From: Fulvia fulva
Lineage: Eukaryota; Ascomycota; Dothideomycetes; Mycosphaerellales; Mycosphaerellaceae
Direction: 5' to 3'
DNA length: 64,000 bases
Assembly: GCF_020509005.1 (NCBI RefSeq)
Contig: NC_063013.1
Location: forward strand, 5,642,001 to 5,706,000
Shown: one piece after another, positions 10,881-21,160 of the stretch
Layout: each line of letters begins with the position of its first letter
Numbering within the stretch: the stretch's first letter is position 1
Translations under genes and position numbers: made by a program
The notes under the pieces: model-generated
What the model was told of the DNA's origin: nothing
The model's database searches: none
Seen by the model: only the letters and a program-made list of their open reading frames with translations

Positions 10881-11995
10881 TCACAATCGTCCTTTCGTCT
10901 TCCTTTGCGCCTCTATCTCTTCCTCCTCCAATCCCTCCCATCCTTTCCGAATCTCCCCGACCTGCTCCCCAGCGTCCTCCGGCAACTTGACCATCCCATC
11001 CTGCGTGATCGTCATAACATGCTTCCCCCCAGGACTCCACACCCTGCTATAAAACAACCCCCTCGAGCCGCTGTACCGCGTACACCAATCCTCCTTGGCA
11101 AACCACTTACTCCCTTCAGGCCCCTTGTCCTCCCCAAAATCCATATCCTCAGCATTAGTATGGAAAATGACCTGATGCACCAAACTTCCCATGGCGGTGT
11201 AGAGATAGCCGATATCCATAGCATTCGCAACGATGAAGAGGCTATTGCGATCCGAAGCGTAGAGCTGTGCGCAGAGGTGTATGTTAGGATTCCCGTTGGG
11301 GATTGTGCCGATGGAGCGGTAGAAGACGAGCTGGCGGCGGTCGAGGGGGTGTTTGGTCTTGTTGTAGGTTGACATGTCCACGGTCGAGTTGTTCTTGCCT
11401 GTACCAGGGTACGTCGTAGCCGGGGCATGGGTGGAAGTCTGCTGGGTTCTTGCCTGCTAGAGCGAGGTGGTATTTGTCCCATAGGTCGATGCTGGATTGA
11501 ACGTCCAGGAGGGTGTCGTCGGGATTCTTGAAGACGCATGTGCAGGTGAACATGTAGCCTTTGCCTTCTCTATGCGAGACGTTGACGATGCGAGTGCAGT
11601 AGGACCGGCCATCGCGGATGTTTTGAACGTGGTGTGAACGGGATGGTGGGGATGCCGGGTGCAATGAAGTTTCCTGAGACGTTCTATGTGACATTAGAGA
11701 TCAGCACATGAAGCATTTCAGTGGTGAGCAACGACAGTGCCATTGGGTTCGAACAAGTCTATTGACTGCCAGCGGACTTACATACACTCAAGCGGAAACC
11801 TTCGGCGACCGTCAAGCAAGCGGCCCATGCGGCTTGCATGTAGACATGTCCTCCGTACGCAAGACCAGGCTTGCTTCCAGGAGCACGTGGCGCAAATGGA
11901 AGAGCTATTGATCTAAAGGTCTCTTTGGAAAGTCGCTCCAGCTGTATGAGCTGCTCGAATGGAATTGGCTCGTTACCATCATGTGGTGGAGGCAT
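10881..11995 (-). CDS. Acyl-CoA thioesterase (TesB/Tes1-like), two frame breaks
   Basis: Double-hotdog acyl-CoA thioesterase that hydrolyses acyl-CoA to fatty acid and CoA; fungal members are usually peroxisomal. The start is the ATG at 11995 (MPPPHDGNEPIPFEQLIQLE). Exon 1 contains GLAYGGHVYMQAAWAA, the N-terminal hotdog signature. The intron 11684-11785 (GTATGT...TAG) leads to NVSGNFIAPGIPTIPF. The frame then shifts near 11630-11642, into VQNIRDGRSYCTRIVNVSH and CPGYDVPWYRQEQ. It shifts again near 11391-11415, into MSTYNKTKHPLDRRQL, IPNGNPNIHLCAQLYASDRN and the end at 10881. Neither shift fits an intron. The C-terminus QRKTKGRL is not a standard PTS1 signal. The gene is either a recent pseudogene or carries assembly indels. 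Confidence 0.65.
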
Positions 11996-12378
11996 TCTCA
12001 CTCGGCTGTGCCCGTTACCAGATCTAGAGACAGATGTTGTCACGAGCTAGTGTGCAACATGAGGTTGCAAAACAATCGTGAAGCTGCTCCAGGTTGACCT
12101 CGGCCTCAAGCTCCACATTAGCGCGAGCTTGAGCAGCCGGTAATAACATGACACTCATGCTTACTCTTCACAAGCCCGTGAGCTAAGCACTACACGACAC
12201 AGGGTGTTGTTCGGATGAATACCATCGTTGCCGATATTGATCGTGCAGTCGTACGACCTCTGGCTGCCAGCCCTGATTTCGTGACATTGCAATTTGACTG
12301 ATCGTGCGCAGCAGCCCTGACTGGAGAGGTGAGACAACGTCGAAATGCTGTTTCCAAACAAGAGCGTTTGATCCAGAA
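11996..12378. other. Promoter side of thioesterase
   Basis: A 383-bp spacer upstream of the thioesterase and downstream of the isopentenyltransferase, both on the minus strand. Nothing specific is recognised. Confidence 0.4.
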
Positions 12379-13816
12379 TCAGTCATTCTGGCGCCCTGGT
12401 TGATGTTCAGCTTGTCGGAGCTTTGCGGTCAACTTCTTATGCGCTTTGCTCTTGGTATGCATTTGCCATTGCTCGGGTGTGACACAAGTAACATCGCAGG
12501 CGAGACAATACTGCTTTGCCCACTTCTCCGGCTTCGGAGCAAGATCGTAATCGCGAGTAGGCTGAAGCAACTCCTTAGCTGCTGCCGACATCGATGCAGG
12601 TTGGGGCAGTTCTTCGCCTCTCAGAAACTGCCCAGCCAGTTTGACCGCAGGCTCGATAACATCGTCGTCGAAGCGGCTGACATCGGTACCGTCCAGAAGA
12701 TACAGGCTCTCGCTCGACCTAGATTCCGCGAGGGCATTGACAAGCTTGATGCGGATCCATCGGACCTGTCGCTTGGCATACTGGCGTGTGGCAATTTGTG
12801 TTCTTTCGACACCTTCGGCTTTCATCTTCTCGAGCTTTGCTGCGTCAACAGAAGGATCTGCCTGTGCACGACTGAAGTCTTTGAACTCTTTGTAGCCGAT
12901 GCTGACCCAGATGCCACGCGATTCGTCGATAGGGATGTCAGCCGCAGCATGTTCAGCGGCGCCTTTGCTCAATGTCGCGACCTCGTGCAATAGTCCTCGC
13001 TCGAGCATCTTATCTACACGCTTGTTAAGCCGCGAGCGTAAGGTGTCTGTTTCGGCATGCACCCATAGTACCAGTGTCGGGAAGCGCATGCCACTCCCTT
13101 GTGCTGTACTACTGTCTTGGACCTCTTTGGCGGCACGTTGATCAGCGTAAATGCCCGATGCCGGTCTTCCTGTCTGCAGATATATCTCGAGGCTCCTCTG
13201 GATCTTACGCCTATCATTCGGATGCCATCGATCTGCCATGACCGGGTCAACTTTCTTCAGCTCCTGAAGCAGGACATCGGTCGACTCCTGCAAGATGGGC
13301 CACTTCTCTGACGTATTGGCTACGAATTCAGCCTTCTCCTCAGTGTCTCCTTCCGCTAACCGATCGTGGAACAGCAGACTCTGGGTGTAATAGTGCGTGC
13401 CTCCAACTAGAATGGGCAATCGGCCTCTTGACCTGATCTCCTCGATAGTCTTCAGTGCTTCACGTACGAATGTGCTCACAACCCATGTCTGCTCTTGAAG
13501 TCCTATCCGTCCGAGTAGGTGGTGTGCTATGCCTTGCTGTTCCTCCGGTGTGATCTTGTTCGTGATGATGGGCAGACCTGCATAGAGCTGCATCGCGTCT
13601 CCGTTGATGATCTCGCCATTGTATCGTTTCGCAATCTCAACCGCCAGCTGCCTGCTGTGGTCAGCATCTCGTGCGTCGCGTGTTATGTTGAAGATGTCGT
13701 ACTTCAGACTTGCCAGTGCCCGTTGCGCCAATGACGGCGACCAGGGGATTGCGTGGAGGTGTCCGGGTCATCGTCGCGAACGTCCTCCTCAGACGCAACA
13801 CGCGCAACTTGAACAT
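12379..13816 (-). CDS. tRNA dimethylallyl (isopentenyl) transferase, Mod5/MiaA family
   Basis: Adds an isopentenyl group from dimethylallyl diphosphate to A37 of tRNAs that read UNN codons. Exons are 13816-13703 and 13647-12379, giving 460 residues. The P-loop VAVIGATGTGKSE ends exon 1, and the intron 13648-13702 (GTACGA...CAG) joins it to LAVEIAKRYNGEIINGDAM. Then follow QLYAGLPIITNKI and LPILVGGTHYYTQSLLFHDR. The C-terminus has a U1/matrin-type zinc finger, CLACDVTCVTPEQWQMHTKS with the second His in KAHK, typical of eukaryotic enzymes. Two Mets are in phase: 13816, giving an Arg-rich MFKLRVLRLRRTFAT leader, and 13771, starting at MTRTPPRN. This parallels yeast Mod5, which makes mitochondrial and cytosolic forms from two starts. 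The gene is divergent from the CAF16-like gene. Confidence 0.88.
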
Positions 13817-14132
13817 GGAGCAGTCATGATCTTGTGACACCAGGGCACATTTTCGTCGTGTGCAGACGCGAGATGGTTGCGAAGAGCTTACAAGGCACAC
13901 TTCGACTAGTGGCTATGTACAATCGAACCAAGATAAAGGGCCGATCTTCGGTGGATAACGAGCTCGTCATTACTCAGAGAATATATCAAGCGAGTCCGTC
14001 TCACGCCTTACAAAACCGGACCAGCGCCCTGCAAGAATTCTGTCACTTCCGCAAGGGATAGATCTAGACAATCGTTAGACCTTTCAGGTTCAGCAACAAC
14101 AAAATCCTTCTTCCTTCCTCGTCTACACCGCC
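13817..14132. other. Divergent promoter (isopentenyltransferase / CAF16)
   Basis: A 316-bp spacer between two divergent starts, so it should carry both promoters. The stretch just before 14133 is pyrimidine-rich with CAACAAC, common in fungal 5' leaders. No clear TATA box is seen. Confidence 0.45.
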
Positions 14133-15034
14133 ATGGCTCCAGTCGCACCCAAAGGGCCACCTTCAATCAAAACCAAAGACCTCTCTTATGCCTTTCCCGA
14201 CGGCAGCAGTGGTCTCACGGACATCAGCCTCGACCTCCCCGGCGGCGCTCGTTGCCTCCTCATAGGCGGTAAGAATCACCCTGCCCCCTTGCCACATACA
14301 CGGAATGCTAAATCCTCAGAGCAAATGGCGCGGGCAAGACAACCCTTCTCCGCCTCGTCTCCGGCAAACGTATGGCACCAGCTGGCACCGTGAGCGTCGC
14401 CGATATCGACCCCTTCAGCACGGGCCTCGAAGGCGTCACCTACCTTGGTCTGGAATGGGTCCTGAACCCCATCGTCCGCAGTGACATTGGAGTCCCAGAA
14501 CTACTCAAGTCAGTCGGCGGAGACCACTATCCCGAGCGCCGCGACGAGCTGGTCCGAATTCTGGATGTGGACCTCTCGTGGCATCTACACGCCGTCTCTG
14601 ACGGCGAGAGGCGCAGAGTCCAGCTTTGCATGGGACTGTTGAGGCCATGGACCGTGTTGCTTCTGGATGAGATTACGGTCGACTTAGATCTGCTTTCTCG
14701 CCATAATTTCTTGCAGTTCCTCAAGAAGGAGACTGAGACGAGGGATTGCACGATTGTGTATGCTACGCACATTCTGGACAATCTGGCGCAGTGGCCCAGC
14801 CACCTGGTGCACATGTCGCTGGGTAAAGTGAAGAAGTGGGGACCTATCGATACGTTTGAGGTCCCAAGGACGGACGGTGGGGAAGAAGGAAACAGTAGAC
14901 TGGGTCAGCTAGTTATGAGTTGGTTGAGAGAGGATTTGGCAGAGCGAGGACCTAGGAACGCGCGCAAGGCAGAAGGGATGAGTTATCAGAATCTTGAGGG
15001 CAAGGGAGGGTATGGCGCAGAGAGCAAGAAGTGA
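14133..15034 (+). CDS. CAF16-type ABC ATPase (soluble, no membrane domain)
   Basis: A single-nucleotide-binding-domain ABC protein of the Caf16 type. In yeast Caf16 associates with the Ccr4-Not regulatory complex. Exons are 14133-14268 and 14322-15034, giving 282 residues. The intron 14269-14321 (GTAAGA...CAGAG) restores Walker A, which reads IGANGAGKTTLLRLVSGKR across the junction. The Q-loop region has DPFSTGLEGVTYLGLEW, the signature is VSDGERRRVQLCMGLL in place of canonical LSGGQ, Walker B is WTVLLLDEITVDLDLL, and the switch His is in YATHILDNLAQWP. There are no transmembrane helices, consistent with a cytosolic or nuclear role. The length is normal for the family (about 280-290). Confidence 0.85.
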
Positions 15035-15419
15035 TTGGGAAAGTCTGTGATCGAAGGAGACCAAGTTGCGCTCAACAGCAGCTGGAGACTATGGCAGATG
15101 TATCATCACCGCAGTATTAGCGAGGCGTTCAACAAGTAGACGTAGAAATGGCTATCATGGCATCCGCGTATATCTGCATTGGTACGTAAAGTACCATCAT
15201 GGAAGCTGTGATCTGTGTCGAGAACAGCGGAAATGACATTGAACGGCATAAAAGTAGCTCGTACTAACAAATATCTAGGACTTCATAACTCATGATGTGA
15301 TACTATCATGCACCCAAACGCCCGCTAACCAAGCAACGCACCACCCATACCAAACGCAATAAGGTGCTTCTAGACCTGGAATAGTCGTGACATGTACACA
15401 ATTGCAGCAGCCGATCTCC
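15035..15419. other. Convergent 3' spacer
   Basis: A 385-bp spacer between the stops of the CAF16-like gene and the glycine-zipper gene. No gene or repeat is recognised. Confidence 0.4.
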
Positions 15420-16043
15420 TTACCACTTCCCACCGTGCGAACTGCCACCGTTTGGCTTGTTATGTCGGTCCTTCAGCTTGTCCTCACCCTTCGAGCCGAG
15501 GAAGGCACCTGCGAGAGCGCCAATGATACCATGGCCAGCCTTGTGACCAAGGAGACCGCCTCCAATGCCGCCGGCCATCGCGCCCATGAAACCTCTCTCG
15601 CCTTCTTGTGGGTTGTTTGGATCGGCTGGATCTCTTGTGTAGCCGTACGGGTTCGATGGGTCTGAGCCGTTGTGTGGTTGTTGCTGTTGGCCGTAGTGCT
15701 GCTGTGGCTGTTGCTGGTCGTAGCCGCCGTAGCCCTGTTGCTGGCCGTATTGAGGTTGACCTCCGTGCTGGAAGCCACCTTGTTGTGGCGGGTATCCGCC
15801 GCCGACCTGTTGCTGACCTCCGGTGTAGTCCGGTGCCGGGGGAGCACCGTAGCCTTGGTATGGCTGCTGTCCGTACCCGCCTTGTTGCTGATAGCCGCCT
15901 CCGTAGCCTTGGCCTTGTGGAGGGTAGTTGGGGTCGTAGTTGCCGTATTGCTGCTGCTGCTGGCCGTAGTTTTGCTGGCCATAGTTCTGCTGACCATAGC
16001 CTTGCTGGCCGTAGCCGCTTTGATTGTCGTAAGGGCCTGACAT
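15420..16043 (-). CDS. GYGQQ-rich glycine-zipper protein
   Basis: A single-exon protein of 207 residues. The N-terminal two thirds is built of GYGQQ/NYGQQ/PQYGQQ-like repeats (for example SGYGQQGYGQQNYGQQ and QQPQQHYGQQQQPHNG). The C-terminal part holds a glycine zipper, MGAMAGGIGGGLLGHKAG followed by IIGALAGAFLGSKGEDK, a pattern that can pack against or insert in membranes. It ends in a hydrophilic tail (LKDRHNKPNGGSSHGG). Small proteins of this design occur widely in filamentous ascomycetes and have no firmly assigned function that I know of. The low-complexity part resembles prion-like domains, which is inference. Its upstream region is the last host sequence before the transposon island. 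Confidence 0.8.
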   Translation of the reverse strand: MSGPYDNQSGYGQQGYGQQNYGQQNYGQQQQQYGNYDPNYPPQGQGYGGGYQQQGGYGQQPYQGYGAPPAPDYTGGQQQVGGGYPPQQGGFQHGGQPQYGQQQGYGGYDQQQPQQHYGQQQQPHNGSDPSNPYGYTRDPADPNNPQEGERGFMGAMAGGIGGGLLGHKAGHGIIGALAGAFLGSKGEDKLKDRHNKPNGGSSHGGKW

Positions 16044-16497
16044 GATTGCTGCTCTGGGTCTGTGTGTTGTGTGTGAGTGGGCTTGCGCTTCGATGTTTGT
16101 GAGGCGTAGGATGAAGTGAGGTGGTGAAGAAGAAAGGTACGACAGTGAAGAAGATATACCTCGTAGTTCAGGCGATCATATGAGGTGGTCAGTCGGGTCT
16201 GACAAAGGCAGCGCCCTCGGCCAGCTGAAGCCTCTACTCAGCCTCCCAAGCAGTACCCGCATCAACGTCACTCTTCCGATCAAAACCGCGCAAGTACCAA
16301 GACAGGCGACTCTTCGCTCACCACTGCACCACTGTTGACCTCCTGCCCTACCTGTTTGTTTTCAGATACTTCTGTTAGACTGGGACTGGTGGTTGTTGAG
16401 GTTGGATGATCGTATGGCAGCCAACGAGCTTGGTCGTGGTAGCACTGGTGGTGGGTGGAGAGAGGAGGGGAATACCACCAAAGTAGTTCTGACACAG
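16044..16497. other. Promoter of glycine-zipper gene; edge of transposon island
   Basis: 454 bp of host-like DNA upstream of the minus-strand glycine-zipper gene, ending at the terminal inverted repeat of the island. No further gene is recognised. Confidence 0.45.
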
Positions 16498-16545
16498 TAA
16501 CCGTGTCGCTCCCCCACCCGCGAAGCGGGTGTCGGCCACCTTAAT
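16498..16545 (+). repeat. Left terminal inverted repeat with hairpin
   Basis: 48 bp identical to the reverse complement of 45468-45515. It contains the palindrome CACCCGCGAAGCGGGTG (16515-16531), a 7-bp stem with a GAA loop. Immediately inside, the two ends diverge. Confidence 0.85.
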
Positions 16546-17190
16546 GAAAATTAATACCTTAACGATAATTACGACCTATATAGTCTGTTGGGTCGACGAC
16601 GAGAATCACCTGTACGTGGTGTCGGCTACGAACCTCTCGTCTTGCTACGAGAGAGCCAAGTATTCTCACGCTAGAGCGTCGTGGGCGCGACGGGCGCGTA
16701 ACGTAGGCGAAGCCGTGGCGAACAGAGGACTACTAGCAAAACGGGTATAAAAACCATCCGACGAGCGTATACTCGTGTCGGGAGCGAGTCCCTCTTCTTT
16801 CTACGTATAAGAAGGGCGTGGAACCGTGGCCTATACGCTCGACAGGACACCTCTAGTATAAGTACAGAATTTTCACCTCCGGAGACCGCAAACCGAGCGG
16901 GCTGAGCGACGAACATTGGACGAGCGGACTACAGAACAACAACTGAGCGGACGGCGTCGAGCGGACTACGAAACAATCTAGTGTTTGCTAGCGGGCAATA
17001 CGGTAGGTAGGTAGACACGCGACGAAGGCCATAAGGGCCTATTGAACACCCGGTATAGGAACGAGGGTTTTACCTAAGGCACTGCCTGTCCCGCTATATA
17101 ACGCACCTAGTCTGATATAGTAGATTACGACGAGGAAAAGACGATAGCCTAAGCAAGGAAAAGACGGCTATTAGGACGGGGAAAAGACGT
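16546..17190. other. Eroded unrecognised sequence at left edge of island
   Basis: AT/CG-rich relic DNA with no open frame of note. It contains short repeats: GAGCGGAC-type units around 16921-16965 and three GGAAAAGACG units at about 17134, 17156 and 17179, roughly 23 bp apart. It is not homologous to the tail of Ty3 element B, so the neighbouring relic is truncated here. Confidence 0.5.
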
Positions 17191-20100
17191 ATAGACGGTG
17201 TCGTTCTGCTGAGTGACCCTGATCGTGTTGAGCCCAAGCACCTCAGTGGCTGGTGGAGACCAGTCGGATGGAGCTGCGAAACCTGCAGGCGTGGACAACT
17301 CCGGCCGGTTATGGTGAAAGTCTGCAACAGCGGCGGCTGCGTATTCAAACATGTCCTCAGCCGGTTGCCAGGTCTCACCATCCTGCTCATTCTGATATCC
17401 TAGCCATTTCACCTTGTACTAAGTGTCCACCTTGCGCTTCTGTCCCTTCTTCACCTTGCCTGCTCGCTTACGAGTGTACATGTCTAGAATCTTCTCTACT
17501 TCGTACATCGGGGAAGCAGGTATGGCTACTACGTCGGCGATCGCATCAGCTTCGGTCGTGTCGGGCTCGATAACTACCGGCGGCGGCGGTGCGAGGTGCT
17601 GGTCTTCGAGTAGAGGTAAGTTTGGGTCGTCGGCTTTTTGCAGAAGGGAGGTGTGGAAGCAGTTGTCGAGCCCTGCTATCGCATCTAACAAGTCTAGCTT
17701 GTACGAGAGTCTAGCAGGCATCACCTCAGTGATTCTGTAGGGACCAGCGTATCGTCTGTCGAGCTTCTTAGACGGCCGTGTCGTGCGGATGTTCTTTGTG
17801 CTGAGGTACACCATGTCGCCCACTTTGTAATCTGGTGGGATGCTTCGATGGCGATTCGCGGCCTTAGCTTGTAGCGCTTGCGACATTCTCATATTCTCTT
17901 ATAGATTCTTATGTAGGCTGCACAGTCGCTTGACAAACGTCTCGGCAGATTTGCTGTCTAATCGCTGTAGTGTCGTCATCTGTCGGTCTTTGCCTGCCTA
18001 CACGTCGATGCGCTCCGTGAATTCTAGATTGTAGCCAAGCGTGGCATAGAGAGGAGATACGCCGGTGGTCTCTGAGATGTGGTTGTTGATTGCGAATTGC
18101 GCTAGACAAAGCCAGTCTGCCTAATCACTTTGTGCCTCGTTAACGAACATACGCAGGTACTGTTCTATAGCCTAGTTCGTACGCTTAGACTGTCCGTCAG
18201 TCTTAGGGTGGTAGGAAGAACTTAGCTTACGATTGATGCGCAACATCTTGTAGAGCTTCTTCTAGAAAGTCGCGATCCACTACCGCCCTCTGTCCGAGGT
18301 GATGGTGTCAGGTAGGCCTCGACGGCAAAAGACGTGTTTAAGGAAAAGTCTTGCCGCGTTCTATGCTGTCATAGCTCCGATAGGAATCAACTCGACTTCT
18401 TTAGTCAGTCGGTCCGTGACGGTCATGATGTTGTTATAAGTCATGCCGTTAACGGTGCTGTCTAGAAGTTCGACGACGAAGTCGACTACGATATGTCTCT
18501 AAGGTCGGTCCGGAACAGAAAGTGGGTGCAATAATCCTAGTGGCTAGGTGTGCAGAGATTTCGATGTGCGGTAGGTACGGCAATTCGCGGTGTATCTACT
18601 ACGTACGGATCTTGCTAGCCCAGGCCAGTAGAATTCACGTACTACGAGTTCGTATATACGTGCCCGCCCTAGATGTCCTACTACTAGAGCATCGTAGTTC
18701 ATCTTGATCAATCGAGTCTATAGAGCTTGGTTATTTAGTACCTATAGGCTCTAACCTTCGTACTGATTACGGACATATAATATGTCGCTATCCACCTTGT
18801 AATACGTAGGGTGTATCTTCGCCTTCTATAACAAAGGAGGAATAGTGCTACTATCCTTCTATAGTAGCTTGATAGCTGTTTTGAGCTCGCTATCCAAAGC
18901 GTAAGCGGTCGTTATACGGTATTCGAGTTCGGCTTTAATCTAGACTTTATACGTAGGCTATACTAACTACGGTGCTAGCTCAGGTTCTGGAATGAACTCT
19001 ACGGCTTTAGGGTTCAGTAGAGTCGTGTCTTCCTCCTCGGGCGTATCTTCGACGGTAGCTTATATAGAGTCGATCTTAAGGAATCGCTCCGGCGGAAGTA
19101 ATGTCTAATACTAGTGCTGATTTCTCGGATCGTCCACCCCCTACGGAAGGTCCTAGCTACGTCTCGTTAGGCTATCTGGCTTAGTTCCTTATACCCCGGG
19201 GCGATATATAATCTAGAAGTTGAATTGCGATAGGAACTCTACCTACCGTACTTACCGGCGATTTAGCTACTTCGTCGTTATAAAGTATTCTAAGTTCTTA
19301 TAGTCCGTAAATACCTTGACTAGCTCGCTACTATTATCTGCTTTATAGGCTAGCTCCGGTTGCTATTCCTCGAAGGCCTTAGTAATTACGAGGAGCTCCT
19401 TATCGTAAATCTCGTAATTACACTCCTACGGACTAAGCTTCTTTAAATAGAAGGCCCCCGGGTGCAAAACGCCTTCGTTATTATACTATAATAACACTCC
19501 TACGTTTATAAAGTCTAAGGAATCCGTCTCTACTACGGTCTGTCTAGCCGGAACGTAATACGCGAGTATACCCGCTTTACTAAACGTAGCTTTCAATACG
19601 TCGAAGGCGCGCTAACAATCTACTATCTAGTCGATTCTCCGATTCTTGTGATTGCTAGGTCCTTCGCTTCTTATCAGATTGGTCAAAGGTACGGCTAGTC
19701 GTAAGAAGGCCTTAATAAAGCGGCGGTAGAAGTTAGCGAAGCCTAGGAAGGCCTATACATCTTTTAGGTTTATTAGTGCTTCCTATATCTATATATATTC
19801 GAGCTTCTCTAGATCTATCTCAATTCCGTTAGGCGTAATAATTAGTCCTAGGTACTTGACTCGCTACTAATAGAATTCGTACTTATCGATGTCTACCGTT
19901 AGCCCTACGTCTCTAAGCTTAATAAGGACTTTACGCATATACTCGATATATTCTTCTAGTATATCGCTAAAGATTAGTACGTTATCTAGGTATACGGAGA
20001 CGAAGTCATCTAAATGTTCCTATAACACCTTGTTAATATAAGACTAGAACAAGGCTAGGCCGTTATATAGTCTAAAGGGTAATACGAGGCATTCGTATAT

Positions 20101-20716
20101 ACCGTACCGTGTCGTAAACGCCGTTAACTATTTATACCCCTCTATAATACGTAACTTATTAAAGGCTACTATAATGTCTAGCTTCGTAAAGTACTTCTTA
20201 CCGTGTATACGGTTAAGCGTCTCCTATATTAGGGGAATCGGATATCTGTTCTTAATCGTAATAGCGTTAAGGCCGCGGTAGTCGATATATACTCGTAGCC
20301 CTCTACCTAGTTTCCTTATAACTAGGACCGGCGTAGGCGATTGACTTGTCTTTTGGCCTACTTTACGTATTTTGTCTTCTTCGGATTGCTCTAGTATCTA
20401 CTTCTTTACAGCTTTATTTTCCTTCTTAGCCAAGCCGTAGGGTTTGCGATATAGTGGCTCCTAGGGCCCGTCCGGTTTAATATAAATCTCGTGATCTATC
20501 CCGGGTCGATAAGGTAGGAGTCCCTTATAATCTTTCGCCGAGAAGGCGTCCGCGATGTTATAATATATCTATAGGAGCTTCTCCTTCGGATTATGGTTGA
20601 ATTACTTGTTTAGGAACTGATCTAGGTCATTAGCCGCTATAGTACTTAGCTTTAGGTCGCCGCCCTCGTCCTTACGTCTCGTAGGTAAGATATAGAAGCA
20701 CTTAGCTCTAGGCCGG

Positions 20717-21141
20717 TGTTACGGATCGAGTCGTCTGGACCCTACGAGCCAACCGATTTCGGATCACGTGGTGCCGAGCCAACTAGTGGGCACTCCCGCT
20801 GCAGCTCGCTCGCAGCGATTTCTACGCTCGGTACGCCTTCTAGAGAAAGCACAGAAATGATGGAAAGCAAAGAAAGCAATACCCCTGGGCATAAGGGGAT
20901 CTCCTTTGTATTTAGGAACGCTGAGAATCCCTTATGGCTTCGAGGCGTTCAACTCACTGTTTAATATCACTGTTTGGAATACACCACAACACAACCTCTG
21001 CCTCACTGCTACTTGATCTCTGCGAGACAAGACAGCTACTGCTTCATCACCCTCCCTCAACTTCCCATCGGCCCGAGAACAAACCCGATTGAGCTTGGTC
21101 TTCTGATCTTGTGATATCATTAGGTTATACCAAACCTAACA
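20717..21141 (+). repeat. 5' LTR of element A
   Basis: 425 bp, TGTTACGGATCG...CCAAACCTAACA, matching 27254-27678 by eye with no difference seen. Confidence 0.92.
20908..20914 (+). promoter_or_regulatory. TATA-like box in LTR of element A
   Basis: GTATTTA in the 5' LTR, about 35 nt upstream of the GGCGTTCAA (20944-20952) that complements the primer-binding region. The spacing fits transcription starting just before that 9-mer. The transcription start is inferred. Confidence 0.45.
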
Positions 21142-21144
21142 GCT

Positions 21145-21153
21145 TTGAACGCC
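21145..21153 (+). promoter_or_regulatory. Putative self-priming primer-binding site of element A
   Basis: TTGAACGCC, starting 3 nt after the LTR end, is the exact reverse complement of LTR positions 20944-20952. There is no TGG that would pair with a tRNA CCA end in the 19-nt leader (21142-21160). This layout matches Tf1-like self-priming, where the 5' end of the mRNA folds back as primer. Confidence 0.6.
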
Positions 21154-21160
21154 CTCTACG

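Noticed and set aside
11741..11760. GGGTTCGAAC resembling a tRNA T-loop
   Set aside because: No matching A-box, acceptor stem or anticodon arm in the surrounding sequence; it lies in the thioesterase intron.
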